Positions 1-12,239 of a stretch of 64,000 bases of DNA are shown piece by piece. Below the pieces are notes generated by a model. That model was given only the letters and a program-made list of their open reading frames with translations, searched no databases and had not been told where the DNA came from. Source of the stretch: Branchiostoma floridae (lineage: Eukaryota > Chordata > Leptocardii > Amphioxiformes > Branchiostomatidae); contig NC_049991.1 in assembly GCF_000003815.2 (NCBI RefSeq), positions 13,538,529 to 13,602,528 on the forward strand, in the 5' to 3' direction. How positions within the stretch are numbered: position 1 is the first letter of the stretch; every line of letters begins with the position of its first letter. Made by a program: the position numbers and the translations under genes.

Positions 1-1113
1 TTATCGACGTAATGCAGTATAGTGATAAGTATATTTGGAGTTTGCAACATCTGACAGAGGACACTTCTAGTAGTTTTTAGAAGAGGACCGCCGGCGATGC
101 AGGAAATAAAAAGTATTAGACTGCACATTAGTTTTATTGTAGTTGATTCACTTCCGATAAGCAGGACACAAATAAAAGAATAATGAATGGAGGTTGGGGT
201 AGAAAGGAATAGAGAATGATGGTGTGAAGAACTTGGCGGATGAGAGTGGGAGAAGTAAGGATGAGAGTGGGAGAGAACGATAGAGTCAAGGAAGGTTAAG
301 ATGAGATTGGGGATAGTAGGAGGTATGGATATTTATGAACGATGGAGTGAAGGAAAGTTAGGATGAGATTAGGAATAGTAGGAGGTATGCATATGTAAGA
401 AGGAAGAATAGTAGCGCCAATATTGTATAGTGATTGTTATGGTAGGTCTGGACCACCACCCCTATAAGTGGTAGAGTTCGCTAGTGGTTACGTCACGCAC
501 TGTGTGGTGCTGGTTGTTTACCATCATGGAACGGTTCCATAAGAAGTTGTCAATAGACTATGTTGAGTATGTTGACTATGCGTCCACTGTCGTCCTTGAG
601 TATACACCGCACGCGTTCCCTATTAGCGTGGAGTCAGCGGTTGGTCTCCTAGAACCCACACACGCACCAAGAAGCTTGGATGCCACGCAACTCAGGTAAT
701 GATACTAAAAAGAAGAGGCGCGACGGAAGGCACCACCCCATAGCTTCATATGGATGAGCCAATCACTGCGCAGAAAGAATAGGTAACTATCTTTCCTGCG
801 CTGTGATTGGCGATGCCTATATTAGGCGAAGACCCAATCCCATATAAAGGCAGGATAGACTATTCACATGCAGTTTGACGGACTCATCCGCACAGCCTGG
901 AATCCGTCGAAGACGTGAACATGGGATAGAAGGAGTGGGACAAGGGAAAAGAGGTAGGCACGATGGAGTGCAGTTTTTCTTTTTCGCCCGCCCGCCCACC
1001 CACCCACTCAGTCTGGGGAATGTTATATGTATCACATCTTCGCGCGACTCCAGGCACCACCCCATAGCTTCATATGGATGAGCCAATCACTGCGCAGAAA
1101 GAATAGGTAACTG
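1..1113. repeat. Repetitive intergenic DNA downstream of ARPC1
   Basis: No gene is supported here. Positions 190-400 hold purine-rich degenerate tandem copies (GGATGAGAGTGGGAG and GATGAGATTRGGRATAGTAG type units). A perfect 61-bp direct repeat lies at 728-788 and 1052-1112. Immediately inside the first copy an imperfect palindrome (about 759-810, arms CCAATCACTGCGCAGAAAGA and its complement) could form a hairpin. Short open frames in the stretch show no recognisable protein. Confidence 0.6.
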
Positions 1114-1119
1114 TTTATT
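1114..1119 (-). terminator. Candidate ARPC1 polyadenylation signal
   Basis: Read on the minus strand this is AATAAA, about 180 nt past the ARPC1 stop codon at 1301-1303. It is the first canonical hexamer I noticed downstream. The cleavage site itself is not visible. Confidence 0.4.
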
Positions 1120-1300
1120 GTACTCTCCTCATGTCAAGTTGTTAGGTCTTCTGCCTACCATAAGTATAACATTCCGTCTTTACACTGTGATATCTCATAC
1201 AAACTGTATATCATTTTATATTCCTTCAGTATGTCTATCACATGATAATATTGTACATGTGAAGAGTTAAGAGCAGTTGTCTGCTGATGTTGTCTCTTGT

Positions 1301-4300
1301 CTACATCAGCTTCAGGCCTTGGATAGACTTCTCCAGGGACTGGAAAAGAAGCAACAAGTGATTATTACATTACCCAGATGATATGATAATAGTACAGTGG
1401 AACACAAAAAAGGTGTAATTACGATGTCTTAATGTAATGTGTGAATAAAACATATTCAAATGTGCAATGCTTGTCACAGTGCTTCACTTTGCAATGAAAT
1501 CTGAAGGGGCATAAAACATGTCAGCATCCTCCACATGCTATTTGAAACTTTTTGTTGGCTGGGCGTGAATGTAGTGTTTTGCACACATAATGGCATACAT
1601 TCAATGATATGTTTCCGCATCTAACTGTGGACAATCTTCTCCCTTTTAAAATGCTGAATCAGCAGTTTTTCACAGTTTGTAAGAACATGGTTTGACGGTA
1701 CCTTGAAGTCCCAGATGACCATCTTGCCGTCCATAGCAATGGTGACAAACTTCTCACAGCCGTCCTTGGTGCCAGTGTGCACCATCACCTGACTGGGAGA
1801 GATAAAGGAAAGTTTAACAAAGTCGCTTCAAAAACACACTTGGGAAAAGTTGATCATCAAACCAAACACTTCAGTTTCATCTTGTTGCTTAATTTTTTTG
1901 TGTAGCAGCATCTCATGCTAAAGAGCATGCTTCATTTGCAACACAGCAAGTCTATTATGTCTTGCAGAACTTGTAGAGATGTTTGATTTAATACTTTATT
2001 AGATTTTCCCATTCTTGTAAGCAGCCAACACTAGAGTAATCATGAGTACACTAGAGTACATAAAATTACAACATGAATCTGCCAATAAAAGTCCCTTAAG
2101 CTGACTGGCACTGTGACTGTGGCACTGCCATACTGGGAAACTTTTGCGATGGTTGCATTTTTTACGTCTACTGTACTACAGAATTGTTTCAGTCGTGAAT
2201 TCTAAATACCACGAGATTTACGTTTCCAACATTGTTACATACGTGATGGTGTTCTGGTGGATGGTGTTGGGGTCGGTGGTGGACACCTCGGTGGCAGCCA
2301 TGCGGTCCATGGTCTGGAAGCGCTTCATGGCGGAGATGGTGCTGTCGCCCGACGACTTGCTGCTGCTCTGGTCCAGCTTGTTCAGGAAGGTGATGTTTCC
2401 CTGGTCATCGTGGAGGTACAACATCGGCAGGCAGCCGTGGCCCTGGGAAAACAAGCAAGACTCATACATTAACATTTTTGCTCTCTACTGTCACTGTGTA
2501 TGTATGTTTTTAATTGTAATGTGTAAATATGAATGAGTAGACCACAGGAAGAATAGCCTCTTATGAGGCTAATTGTGGATCTAAATAAACTCAACTCAAC
2601 AATCAGGAACTTCCAGTATGATATTGGAGATTTCAATTGTACACATGTCAAAAGTTATTGGACATACTGGGCTGACCTAAAGTCTGCTCTTCATTTCAAC
2701 TTGACTGATACTGTAGTAAATCAATGGTGATTTTATATGGCCTCTCTCAGTCAATATTGACTGCTCTGGTCATCAGTACTACAGCATTGGCTATGACTAA
2801 ACAGCTCTATACAAGAATGACAGTCTCTGCCACATAAGGCACATCTGTACGTTGATCTACAAATGTAGCTCTGTAGCAAAGTTGGTGATGTGATTATCTA
2901 CTTCTACTGCTAAATGGGAATCATGTCATCAGAAATGTTTATGGCCAAGAATATATTCTATATGGAAAAAGGAAAGACTTTTCTCATCATCCCACAATTC
3001 CCTTTACAACGTGCATTTGTGAACTTACCGCGACCACCAAGCTGTTGTTGGTGACCCAGGTACAGGACAGGAAGGGGAGGAACTCAGTCTTAGTGGAGGA
3101 CTGGACCATGCCGTTAGCTGAGTCCACCACAGACAGGCTGCTGTCATGGCCCACCCAGCACAGCTTCTCTCCAGAACCACTGAAGCACACAGAGTGCACC
3201 CAGCCACCTGTAGCATTGGGGAAAGTTACAGAATGGTCTTCATTTTCGTTCCTTGTTTATTTTGGTAAAGTCAACCAAAGTAGTAAAATGTTAAACAGTT
3301 CCTTGCAGTGTATACTACCATATCTGTTTCAGTCAGTCTATAATGTTTTAGATTAGGACAAATACTATGCAACAAAAAAAAAGTTGTTTTTCTTTTTTAC
3401 AGTACAAAATGTTCAAAAAATCTTCATCATTGTCATGTTTTAGACACACTACAGTGACCAAAATACAACAATGTACATTTTGTATTAGAGATATTTTAGA
3501 AATGTTTACACAAGTTTATATTTCCTAGGTAGTTCAATATGTATTTATCTGTCTTTGAATTTTTGTTGAAAGTTGTTTTGTAGAAGTAGACAACAGTTAG
3601 ATGATCCAAACATCCCAATGGTAGGAAATTTATGTTTCCATGTTTAACACAGTCTTTCCATGTTGTGTGACTGGTACTCACCCCCATATGGTGAGTTGGA
3701 GAACTCCGACATGAGGTTACCAAAGGGCATCTTACTGCCCCAGCTGGTGGGGCTGGGCTTCTTCTCCACCTCCTTCACATAGGCTGAGAACACCCTGAGA
3801 AAAAAATAAACAACAACAGCTGAATCAGTGCATGTCCGACCAATACGGACAAACACATCACTACAGTTTAGACATTCAGTCACATTCAATATTAAAATTC
3901 ACAGGCTAATTATTTCTTTGAAAGTCTAATTTCTAAAAAATTATTACAATGCAAACATAGCTAAACTGTTTGTGTCAATTTTACTGTTGATGTGTGATAT
4001 CAAAATTCAACACCTAATCATTCCTTCGAAAGTCTAAGTTTCCATACATTACAACAATGAAAATTCAGGACTGTTTCTGCCAAATTTACAACTGATGTGT
4101 GACATAAAAATTCAAAAGCTAATCATTCCTTTGAAAGTCTAATCTTTGACACAGTACTGAAATCAAAACATAACTAATTCGGGGCTGTTTCAGTCAAATC
4201 TACAGATATTGTGTCTTATTTACTCTTACCTTGCCTTGAAGTCCGATGACCCAGCAGCCAGCAGAATGTTGTTGGGGTGCCAATCCAGACTAAGAGAAGA

Positions 4301-7300
4301 AAATTCAATATGAAGCTGAGGTATTAAACTTCTTCCCTAAAAGCCTCATCTAAAATAGACACTCTTCTAGAACTGATTAAATCACATTTGATGATGAGAT
4401 ATGTCAATTTTGATAGCATATTTAGATTCAGCATGTTCCAAAACCCCCAAGATACAAAGTTTGTTGCAATTGATCAAAGCATTTGAGAAATATTGAGATT
4501 TTGCATATTTAATGAGGGGACTTAGAAAATTTTGTGACAGTCTCGTTTGGCGTACCGGCAGGAAATGTAAATATTTGCTATAGTTCAGGATTACGTAGCT
4601 CAGGAAGTAATGATGGGACATGGCTGTTTTTTGTACAGGATTTAATATCACCACAATAAAGTCATGTAAAGGTGAATTGCTGACTGTGTGATGTTCTATT
4701 CTTACGATATAACAGTTTGAAAAACGAGAAAAATGGCATATCTAACAAATGCGTAAAATCCGAGGCCCAAAAATTGAAACTTACATTGCCAATATCTCAG
4801 CTATACAACATCCAATTTACTTCAAACAAAGACCATTTTGTTTCTTTCAGTGAGCTCTTTCTGATTAGCTAAATTGTGAATGGCATACAACAACTTTAAT
4901 TTTTTGTCCAATACCCCTAATTGTAGTCTCTTTTGAATTTTGCTCTCAGTTAGATTTTCATCAGCATTTGAGGCTGAAATACCAGCAAAATGAATGTGCA
5001 AAAATCTATATTTCCCCCTACTTCCTGGGACAGTAAAAATAATGAAGTTCTCCTCACCATGTGATAGTGGATCTGATTGGCTTCTTGATGTGCTTGCTGA
5101 CCCACCAGTTGTTCTCCTCCTCAAAATAGCAGACCGAGATGAGGCGGGACCCGCTCCCAACCGCAAACTTGTTCTCTAAACAGATAAAGACTTGTTAGCA
5201 TTGCGTTATTCTTGTATAAGCGTCTTCAGGTATTTTATTTGTACTATTATCATCATTCTGTTGAAAGATTCCCAAACTTTCCTGTTTTTTTTGTTCTTTG
5301 AAACATAAAAAAAAGACTTGTTAGTATCACACTTCTTTGAAACATCTAAAACTAGCCTGCTGGTACTACAATAGTACAAAATACCACCAAATACATTGTA
5401 CATTGGTCCACAAAGACTAGTACTACCAGGAGTTTCAAAACACAAGGCCACGGGAGACCCCCAAAGCACTGGAAGGACCAAATTACCATAGACACTAGAA
5501 TGAGTCTTAAGTTTGTTGAAACAAGTGCAAAGGACTGTCCTGATGGAGAGGAGCAAGGGGCCAGTCCCTGTCACTTAGGCAGGGCAGGCAGGTACTTGTA
5601 AGTGGCTGATACCAGGGCAATACTGACCTAGGGGAGACCACTTGTAAGTGGCTTATACCAGGGTAATACTGACCTAGGGGTGACCACTTGACGCAGGTAG
5701 CAGCACGGTTGATGCGCAGGATAACCAGGGTCGGGCGCCAGGAGCCGTCCTGGAGCACCCACACATAAGCATTCCGGTCCTGCAGAACAACACAACTTTC
5801 TCACATTACCGGTCATGTTAGCATGGAAGCTCATCTGTGTTGGTAGTAATCTTAGTACAATGCTAAACTTTCTTCCAACACAAAGGTATACATGGATCAA
5901 TTTTGGCTTCTTCCGATCCTGAAAACGATGACAGTGGTCATTGAAAATTTGACCTGTGTACCCCTTAGTGTACTATGATTGCCAGTTATGACTGACACTG
6001 TACCTGCACATGAGCCCTTGTAAATATATTATTTGTTTAACCAAATATATTCAAGTATTAATTAACTGCATTTCTGTGCTATGCCAATGCTTCAAGGAAT
6101 TGCTTCTATAAACTCAGAAGTCATCATACACATGTACTAGTACTTAACATCCAAAGAATATTGATTTGTTATATTTTTTTGATATCCTAGAATTTGCTTT
6201 TTTCAATGGTATGTTTGAGTTAAAGACAACAAATGTCTTTCTTCTGTTTCTTTTTACAAAGAAGCAATACTCACAGCACCACATGTCACAATCCGGTTGG
6301 AGTTCGGGGCCCAGTCGATGCCGGTCACGCACTGGCCGTGCTGAGAAGAAAACACAAACAATCATTAACATGCATGTTCTAATCATTCATTTTCAAGCTA
6401 TACATCATGGGAAAAGTGAGTAATCCATAACAGCGCAACTATCTACCAGCACATTGCCTATTGTCCATGGTAGAAAGTAGACAATGTGAATGTAACTTAC
6501 ATCTACCAAAAATAAGATATTTTCTGACCAAAATACACCTTTTAAACAATTACATTGTACTAGAATTTCACCTATCCAAACAAATGTCAGACATGCACAC
6601 ATGCATTACAGAGGAAGTCTTTGTGGTAAGTCAGGTTCAGTTAATATGCAATGCATATACAATGTATGAGTGATTTATAAATGAAAACTTAGTCGAATGA
6701 AAGCATGTACCCGGTATCTAATGTACTTAAGGTTGAGGAAAATACCTACATTGAACTCACAAACATAGTACTTAGTAGTCAGTTAGAATCAAAATACACT
6801 TGCTGTCTTGAGTTCTAATCAAAGCCAAAAGCTCACACATTTATGCAAGTAAGTTAGTAACACTGCAAAATGTTAGTACATTATTTTTAATGGCATTACT
6901 ATTAATACTATTAGATTCTAGAAATAATATCTCAAGAGAGTACTGAGAGAAAGGAAGAAAGAACAATAACATTGTATGGCTACCACTAAAGAAAGATTAT
7001 TAAAAACCAAAAACCAGGCCGAGGGGATGCAACACTCTACGAACACACGCAGTAGCGAGTCAAGAGAAGAGAAATCCGTGACTTACTGCATTGTTGTGCT
7101 GACCAAAACCACAGTGTGTGCAGAGAGACAAAGAAAAGACAGGAAAGGCACAAGGAATGAGACGGAGATGCAGGGAGGACACGGGAGACAGAGGGTTCAG
7201 ACGAGGGGAAAAAGTTACCAGGAACAAAAAGAGACAACAAAATGAATTCTTGTAACACCTGCACAGTGCACACACATACTTTTGTATAAACTATTTTTGC

Positions 7301-8575
7301 AATAATCAACCATTGAAGAATAGTTGTAAAAATTGGTTTTACTTTTCACAATTAATATACCATCCTGGATGTAACCAATCAAAACTATTGTAAAATCAGA
7401 GTTATATTCAGGCAAATTATTTCTCAAATTTGTCTGCAATTTTCATTCATTGAAATATTGATAACAGATGCATTGATCAATACATGTATAATCTACAAAA
7501 TATAATACAGTTTGTGTACTAGATTCAGAAAATTGATTATAATAACAATGTCCATTTCTGAATGGTTCAACTCAACAAGCCTTTCAAAACTTCATAAAAT
7601 ACAGTTTCCCGATACTTCATGTAGACATCAAGATCAAACTACATGCCATCCTTACCTCCTTTAGCTCATGGATTTTCTCCCAGCTCTTCCCACGTGACTC
7701 ATAGATGTGGACCTCGCTGTTGTTTGGGGACAGAGCCACCTCTGCAACATAAATGAGAACTTCATCAGTTATTTTCTCCTGTATAATTCTCATCAATATC
7801 ATGGCATAAGAGGTAACATAAATTGTGTTGAGATGGCATGAATGTACAAACATAACCAGGGCTCGAAATACCACCTCACCTGCATATGTAGGTTAGTGCA
7901 GGTAAAATTGGAGCTGTGCAGGTATTTCTGGTGTCTACCTGCACCTAACCTGCACTGGTCCAAACTGAGTTTTATACACAAATGTCCTGTAATGTAGGTG
8001 TATGTGGATTGTTATCAGCTGCATTGAATGTTACCACCTATAAAGTATAAAAGAAAAAATAGCAATGGTTCCTGAATGTTTTTTGTATGATCCATACTTC
8101 GGAGTTCCTAATTCAGAGTGGTGCAGGTAAAATTTGTCTGGTGCAGGTAATTTTCAATGTTACCTGCACCAGTGCAGGTATGCAGAAAAAAGTATTTCGA
8201 ACCCTGATAACCTACAGGAACCAATGTAAACAAATACAGTAAATGGTTTAACTTAACTCTGTCCTGAGTTATTATCATGTATCAGGGGTAGCAAACAAGT
8301 TTTCTATATGAGTATGATCAGGGTAGGATCTTTGTTGCATATCCTCTCCACCCCTGCTGGCTGATTCAAGTTTAACTTGAATACAGAATCAGCCAGCAGA
8401 TGTTGGAGAGGATATGCAACAAAGATTCTATCCTGATTCATACTCATATAGAAAACTTGGGATAAATCCTTAGAACCATAGCTCTATTTGAGTATGTTTT
8501 ATACATACGTGAGCAGTCCTTGTTAAAGGAAGCACAGGTGACAGGGCCGTACCCAAAGATGTGCTGCTGTGTCAT
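1301..8575 (-). CDS. ARPC1: ARPC1, Arp2/3 complex subunit 1 (p40/p41), complete
   Basis: WD40 beta-propeller subunit of the Arp2/3 complex, which nucleates branched actin filaments in the cytoplasm. Coding exons (minus strand): 8509-8575, 7656-7741, 6275-6340, 5674-5779, 5058-5175, 4230-4289, 3682-3794, 3029-3207, 2243-2442, 1702-1792, 1301-1339. All have GT-AG borders and matching phases, summing to 1,125 nt (374 aa plus stop); vertebrate ARPC1A/B have 370-372 aa. Diagnostic stretches are [85 protein letters not shown] and the family-specific insert helix [14 protein letters not shown]; the protein ends KSIQGLKLM. The start [14 protein letters not shown] was chosen because it aligns with the short N-terminus of vertebrate ARPC1. 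Introns hold several repeats, listed separately. Confidence 0.96.
3890..4205. repeat. Three-copy tandem repeat of about 107 bp in an ARPC1 intron
   Basis: The phrase CTAATCATTCCTTYGAAAGT recurs at about 3905, 4014 and 4119, each followed by similar AT-rich sequence ending in a CTGTTT(G/C) block. It is an old, diverged triplication within the intron; no function is seen. Confidence 0.7.
5595..5686 (-). repeat. 46-bp tandem duplication copying an ARPC1 splice donor
   Basis: Two adjacent 46-bp units (5595-5640, 5641-5686) differ at only a few bases. The unit next to the exon contains its last bases and donor (CCCCTAG then GTCAGTA on the minus strand). The other unit carries a second copy of the same donor 46 nt further into the intron. 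Use of the second donor would lengthen the exon by 46 nt and shift the frame. Confidence 0.75.
7087..7098 (-). other. ARPC1: Candidate 12-nt microexon in ARPC1
   Basis: In the intron between the exon ending HELKE and the exon starting HGQCVTG, the minus strand reads TTTTGGTCAG, then CACAACAATGCA, then GTAAGTCAC. This is an in-phase 12-nt exon encoding HNNA. Without it the protein already matches the vertebrate length (KEHGQCVTG against KEHNGHITG), so inclusion would add four residues to a propeller loop. Acceptor polypyrimidine content is only moderate. Chance or optional splicing are both possible. Confidence 0.35.
7858..8206. mobile_element. Short non-autonomous DNA element (MITE-like)
   Basis: The stretch starts AGGGCTCGAAATAC and ends with the near-exact complement GTATTTCGAACCCT, giving terminal inverted repeats of about 14 bp. 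The inside is rich in GTGCAGGTA/TACCTGCAC boxes near both ends. No coding capacity. CAGGGYTCGAAAT termini are common among hAT-type elements, but I could not see a clean 8-bp target duplication. Confidence 0.55.
8296..8460. repeat. 165-bp near-perfect hairpin element in ARPC1 intron 1
   Basis: Two arms of about 75 bp (from CAAGTTTTCTATATGAGTAT to the complementary ATACTCATATAGAAAACTTG) flank a short loop around TTCAAGTTTAACTTGAA. This is typical of a foldback MITE. No reading frame. Confidence 0.75.
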
Positions 8576-8716
8576 CGTTGTTAGAGGGTGGAACAGTCAC
8601 ACTTGTTCTTGTAAATATGTTACAATAAATACTGAAACAACAGTAGAAGCAAAGTGTTTTTCCAAGTTTTAAAAATAACTCAAGAATGCAATGAATTTGC
8701 CAAAGATTCTGAGGAT

Positions 8717-8964
8717 AAGCTCTTTTGCTGATTTCACTGCACATGTGTGTGCGACAGTAAATCCGGGTAATAAGTCAAAGATAAAGGCCCCTGAATGTAA
8801 AGGTTCTGTCATTATGCAGGCACCATCACTTTCCTGACATTCTTATGCAAAATCTTAACAATGGTCAAGACATGTCTGTTTACATCTGAGGGGCCTTTAC
8901 CTTTGACATATTACACAGGATTCCTTGTCACCCGCATATGCGTAGTGAAATCTGCGAAAGAGCT
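8717..8964. mobile_element. Palindromic MITE flanked by TA
   Basis: Inverted arms of about 80 bp run from AGCTCTTTTGCTGATTTCAC to the complementary GTGAAATCTGCGAAAGAGCT and include TAAAGGCCCCT near the centre. A TA dinucleotide stands on each side, compatible with a TA target-site duplication (Tc1/mariner-type insertion). No transposase. Its outer arms resemble those of the larger element at 9085. Confidence 0.65.
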
Positions 8965-9084
8965 TATTCTGGGACTCTTATTCTGTATATGTACTTACAT
9001 ATATATGTTGCAAAGATCATATGTTATGTAATCTATAAGTATGCATAATCATGCATATGAGACAAGCCCGGAAGAGGAGTTATA

Positions 9085-11758
9085 AGCCTTCTCACATTAG
9101 TTAGGACGCATGTGCGGCGACAGGAATTCTAGGTAATATGTCAAAGGGTAAGGCACACAAAAAGTAAACAGTCCTTGTCTTTATCATTGTTTCGATTTGC
9201 ATAACAATGTCCAGATGGCTTTTGTTTTCTTTCTGTGTGCCTTACCCTTTGAGGTCTCATAACACAGTAATTATCCGCGACCCCCGTCCCCAAAAGTAGT
9301 TCGGGTTAAAATAGTGCATCGCGGTACTTGCAAAGGCCGTATTCCTTCTTCCGTGCACGACAGCGAGGTGGAATCTATGGTGAATAGTAGAGGAATACAT
9401 CGGTGTTCATACTGTATAAGTTGGATTACGTCGCTTTTTCGGCCGGCGGGAATTTGCGCCTTGATATGTTACCGGCACTTCCTGTTCGCCGCCTGCAGTT
9501 CCATGACCTCCGCTGGGGGTCAAATCAAAGTGTCTGTTATAGAAAAACGAGCCGGCAAATCTATGCTCATCTTCAGATATTTTGTAGCTTGTACCCTCAA
9601 CTTCAACATACTAAATTCTTGTGAATTGTATCTGCACCCTACTATAGGTTTTGAGTCGTCGAACCACCTCACTTTGGGGTCCTTAACCATGTAAATCCCC
9701 ATACCCGAAAAACTGTGTTCTGAGACCTTCATCCACAGCGTGAATTCCCCAGGGACGGACAAGCACATTAAATTTGACCGACATATTAGTAATTGACCTC
9801 GGCTGACTTGAACTGTAACATTTTCGTTACCGTCTGACCCGCCGTTACCATGGCAACGGCCGCCTAGACCGTTCCCTATGCTTAAGTATAGGACTTAGTG
9901 CGGTCTAAAGCCCGCTCGACTCCCCCCCCCCCCCTTTTTCCGCCCTAAAAAGGACAAACCCCCAACCCCAACCACTCAAAACGGTAGAATGTGGTCTGGC
10001 AAGCTCCTTATAACAGAAAAAGTCAACCAGAATATTAAATTTGTTGAGATAATGAGACCAATTAGCGGCCCCTCAAATAGTCCTTGTACAGTGCCGACAC
10101 CTGTGCTAGGCGCCAAAGTGCAAAGTTGGCCATAGGGTAAGGCACACAAAAAGTAAACAGTCCTTGTCTTTATCATTGTTTCGATTTGCATAACAATGTC
10201 CAGATGGCTTTTGTTTTCTTTCTGTGTGCCTTACCCTTTGAGGTCTCATAACACAGTAATTATCCGCGACCCCCGTCCCCAAAAGTAGTTCGGGTTAAAA
10301 TAGTGCATCGCGGTACTTGCAAAGGCCGTATTCCTTCTTCCGTGCACGACAGCGAGGTGGAATCTATGGTGAATAGTAGAGGAATACATCGGTGTTCATA
10401 CTGTATAAGTTGGATTACGTCGCTTTTTCGGCCGGCGGGAATTTGCGCCTTGATATGTTACCGGCACTTCCTGTTCGCCGCCTGCAGTTCCATGACCTCC
10501 GCTGGGGGTCAAATCAAAGTGTCTGTTATAGAAAAACGAGCCGGCAAATCTATGCTCATCTTCAGATATTTTGTAGCTTGTACCCTCAACTTCAACATAC
10601 TAAATTCTTGTGAATTGTATCTGCACCCTACTATAGGTTTTGAGTCGTCGAACCACCTCACTTTGGGGTCCTTAACCATGTAAATCCCCATACCCGAAAA
10701 ACTGTGTTCTGAGACCTTCATCCACAGCGTGAATTCCCCAGGGACGGACAAGCACATTAAATTTGACCGATATATTAGTAATTGACCTCGGCTGACTTGA
10801 ACTGTAACATTTTCGTTACCGTCTGACCCGCCGTTACCATGGCAACGGCCGCCTAGACCGTTCCCTATGCTTAAGTATAGGACTTAGTGCGGTCTAAAGC
10901 CCGCTCGACTCCCCCCCCCCCTTTCCGCCCTAAAAAAGACAAACCCCCAACCCCAATCAATCAGAACGGTAAAATGTGGTCTGGCAAGCTCCTTATAACA
11001 GAAAAAGTCAACCAGAATATTAAATTTGTTGAGATAATGAGACCAATTAGCGGCCCCTCAGATAGTCCTTGTACAGTGCCGACACCTGTGCTAGGCGCCA
11101 AAGTGCAAAGTTGGCCATATCTCAGGAACCATTTGGATTTCTGATCTAAAATTTGGTACGGTTTTGTATCTTGACTAGTTTTATTGTATGAACGTAAAGA
11201 AATCCAAGGTCAAGTTGGCTTAAGGTCTCATAACACAGTAATTATCCGCGACCCCCGTCCCCAAAAGTAGTTCGGGTTAAAATAGTGCATCGCGGTACTT
11301 GCAAAGGCCGTATTCCTTCTTCCGTGCACGACAGCGAGGTGGAATCTATGGTGAATAGTAGAGGAATACATCGGTGTTCATACTGTATAAGTTGGATTAC
11401 GTCGCTTTTTCGGCCGGCGGGAATTTGCGCCTTGATATGTTACCGGCACTTCCTGTTCGCCGCCTGCAGTTCCATGACCTCCGCTGGGGGTCAAATCAAA
11501 GTGTCTGTTATAGAAAAACGAGCCGGCAAATCTATGCTCATCTTCAGATATTTTGTAGCTTGTACCCTCAACTTCAACATACTAAATTCTTGTGAATTGT
11601 ATCTGCACCCTACTATAGGTTTTGAGTCGTCGAACCACCTCACTTTGGGGTCCTTAACCATGTAAATCCCCATACCCGAAAAACTGTGTTCTGAGACCTT
11701 GACATATTACCTAGAATTCCTGTCGCCGCACATGCGCCCTAACTAATGTGAGAAGGCT
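9085..11758. mobile_element. Composite palindromic element with a 0.98-kb block in three copies
   Basis: The outer inverted repeats (about 62 bp; AGCCTTCTCACATTAG at the left, complement at the right) are flanked by TA. Inside, a block is tandemly repeated: units begin near 9253, 10242 and 11224 (spacings 989 and 982 bp), almost identical, the third truncated. Units 1 and 2 are each preceded by a 112-bp palindrome starting AAAGGGTAAGGCACAC. The third is preceded instead by about 105 bp of unrelated sequence. Each unit opens with AAGGTCTCATAACACAG, and unit 3 closes with its inverse, so the repeated block may itself be an inserted element. Open frames of 126 and 82 codons recur in each copy, but I recognise no protein and treat them as incidental. 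Confidence 0.7.
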
Positions 11759-12057
11759 TATTTTTATAGTGTACAAAATGTGAGACGAAAAAATTATGGT
11801 GATATACTACTACAGGATTCTAACCGTTATCTTTTACAAACAGAATTTCTCATTGGTTTATCACATTCATGGGGTTGCTCATATTAGTAATTTGTTTGAG
11901 CTCAACCCAGGTCCAGCCAAACGCTGAAAGGTGACCGAAGCCAGGAGCCAGGCAGGAAGTCATAAAATATTACATCGATTTTTTAAACATCTTTGCAGAT
12001 ATAATCTGAAGCTATAATGCTGCAAAAGTCATCTCTTCTCCATTATCTACGTCTTAC

Positions 12058-12200
12058 CTCGATATTGCCGAGAAATTCTTCTGGAAAGTCGGTAAAATCA
12101 GCCAAGATCCGCGGACTCTGGACAGTCTACACGAATCTCGGGGCAGGAAATTTCAGGAGGAAGTGGGTGAGTTCACTTCCGGTCAGCTTCCCATCATGCC
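12058..12200 (-). promoter_or_regulatory. Probable ARPC1 promoter and noncoding first exon
   Basis: On the minus strand a good splice donor (CTCGAG then GTAAGACGTA) closes a GC-richer stretch. That stretch carries an ETS-type site (CCGGAAGTG, plus-strand CACTTCCGG near 12173) and a ZNF143/Staf-like motif (plus-strand TTCCCATCATGC near 12188). This is how a housekeeping promoter with an untranslated exon looks. It would place the transposon cluster at 7.8-11.8 kb in ARPC1 intron 1. The plus strand also has a donor-like GAG|GTGAGAAC at about 12230, so a divergent transcript is possible. Transcription is not demonstrated. Confidence 0.4.
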
Positions 12201-12239
12201 TCAACATGGACTAGTCCAATATGATACGGGAGGTGAGAA

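Noticed and set aside
2144-3356. Plus-strand frames over 2144-2536 and 3045-3356
   Set aside because: They lie antisense to well-supported ARPC1 exons and show no independent similarity.
9314-11673. Open frames of 126 aa (plus) and 82/60 aa (minus) repeated three times
   Set aside because: They recur only because the DNA block is repeated. There is no known domain, and two strands are open at once. Treated as incidental.
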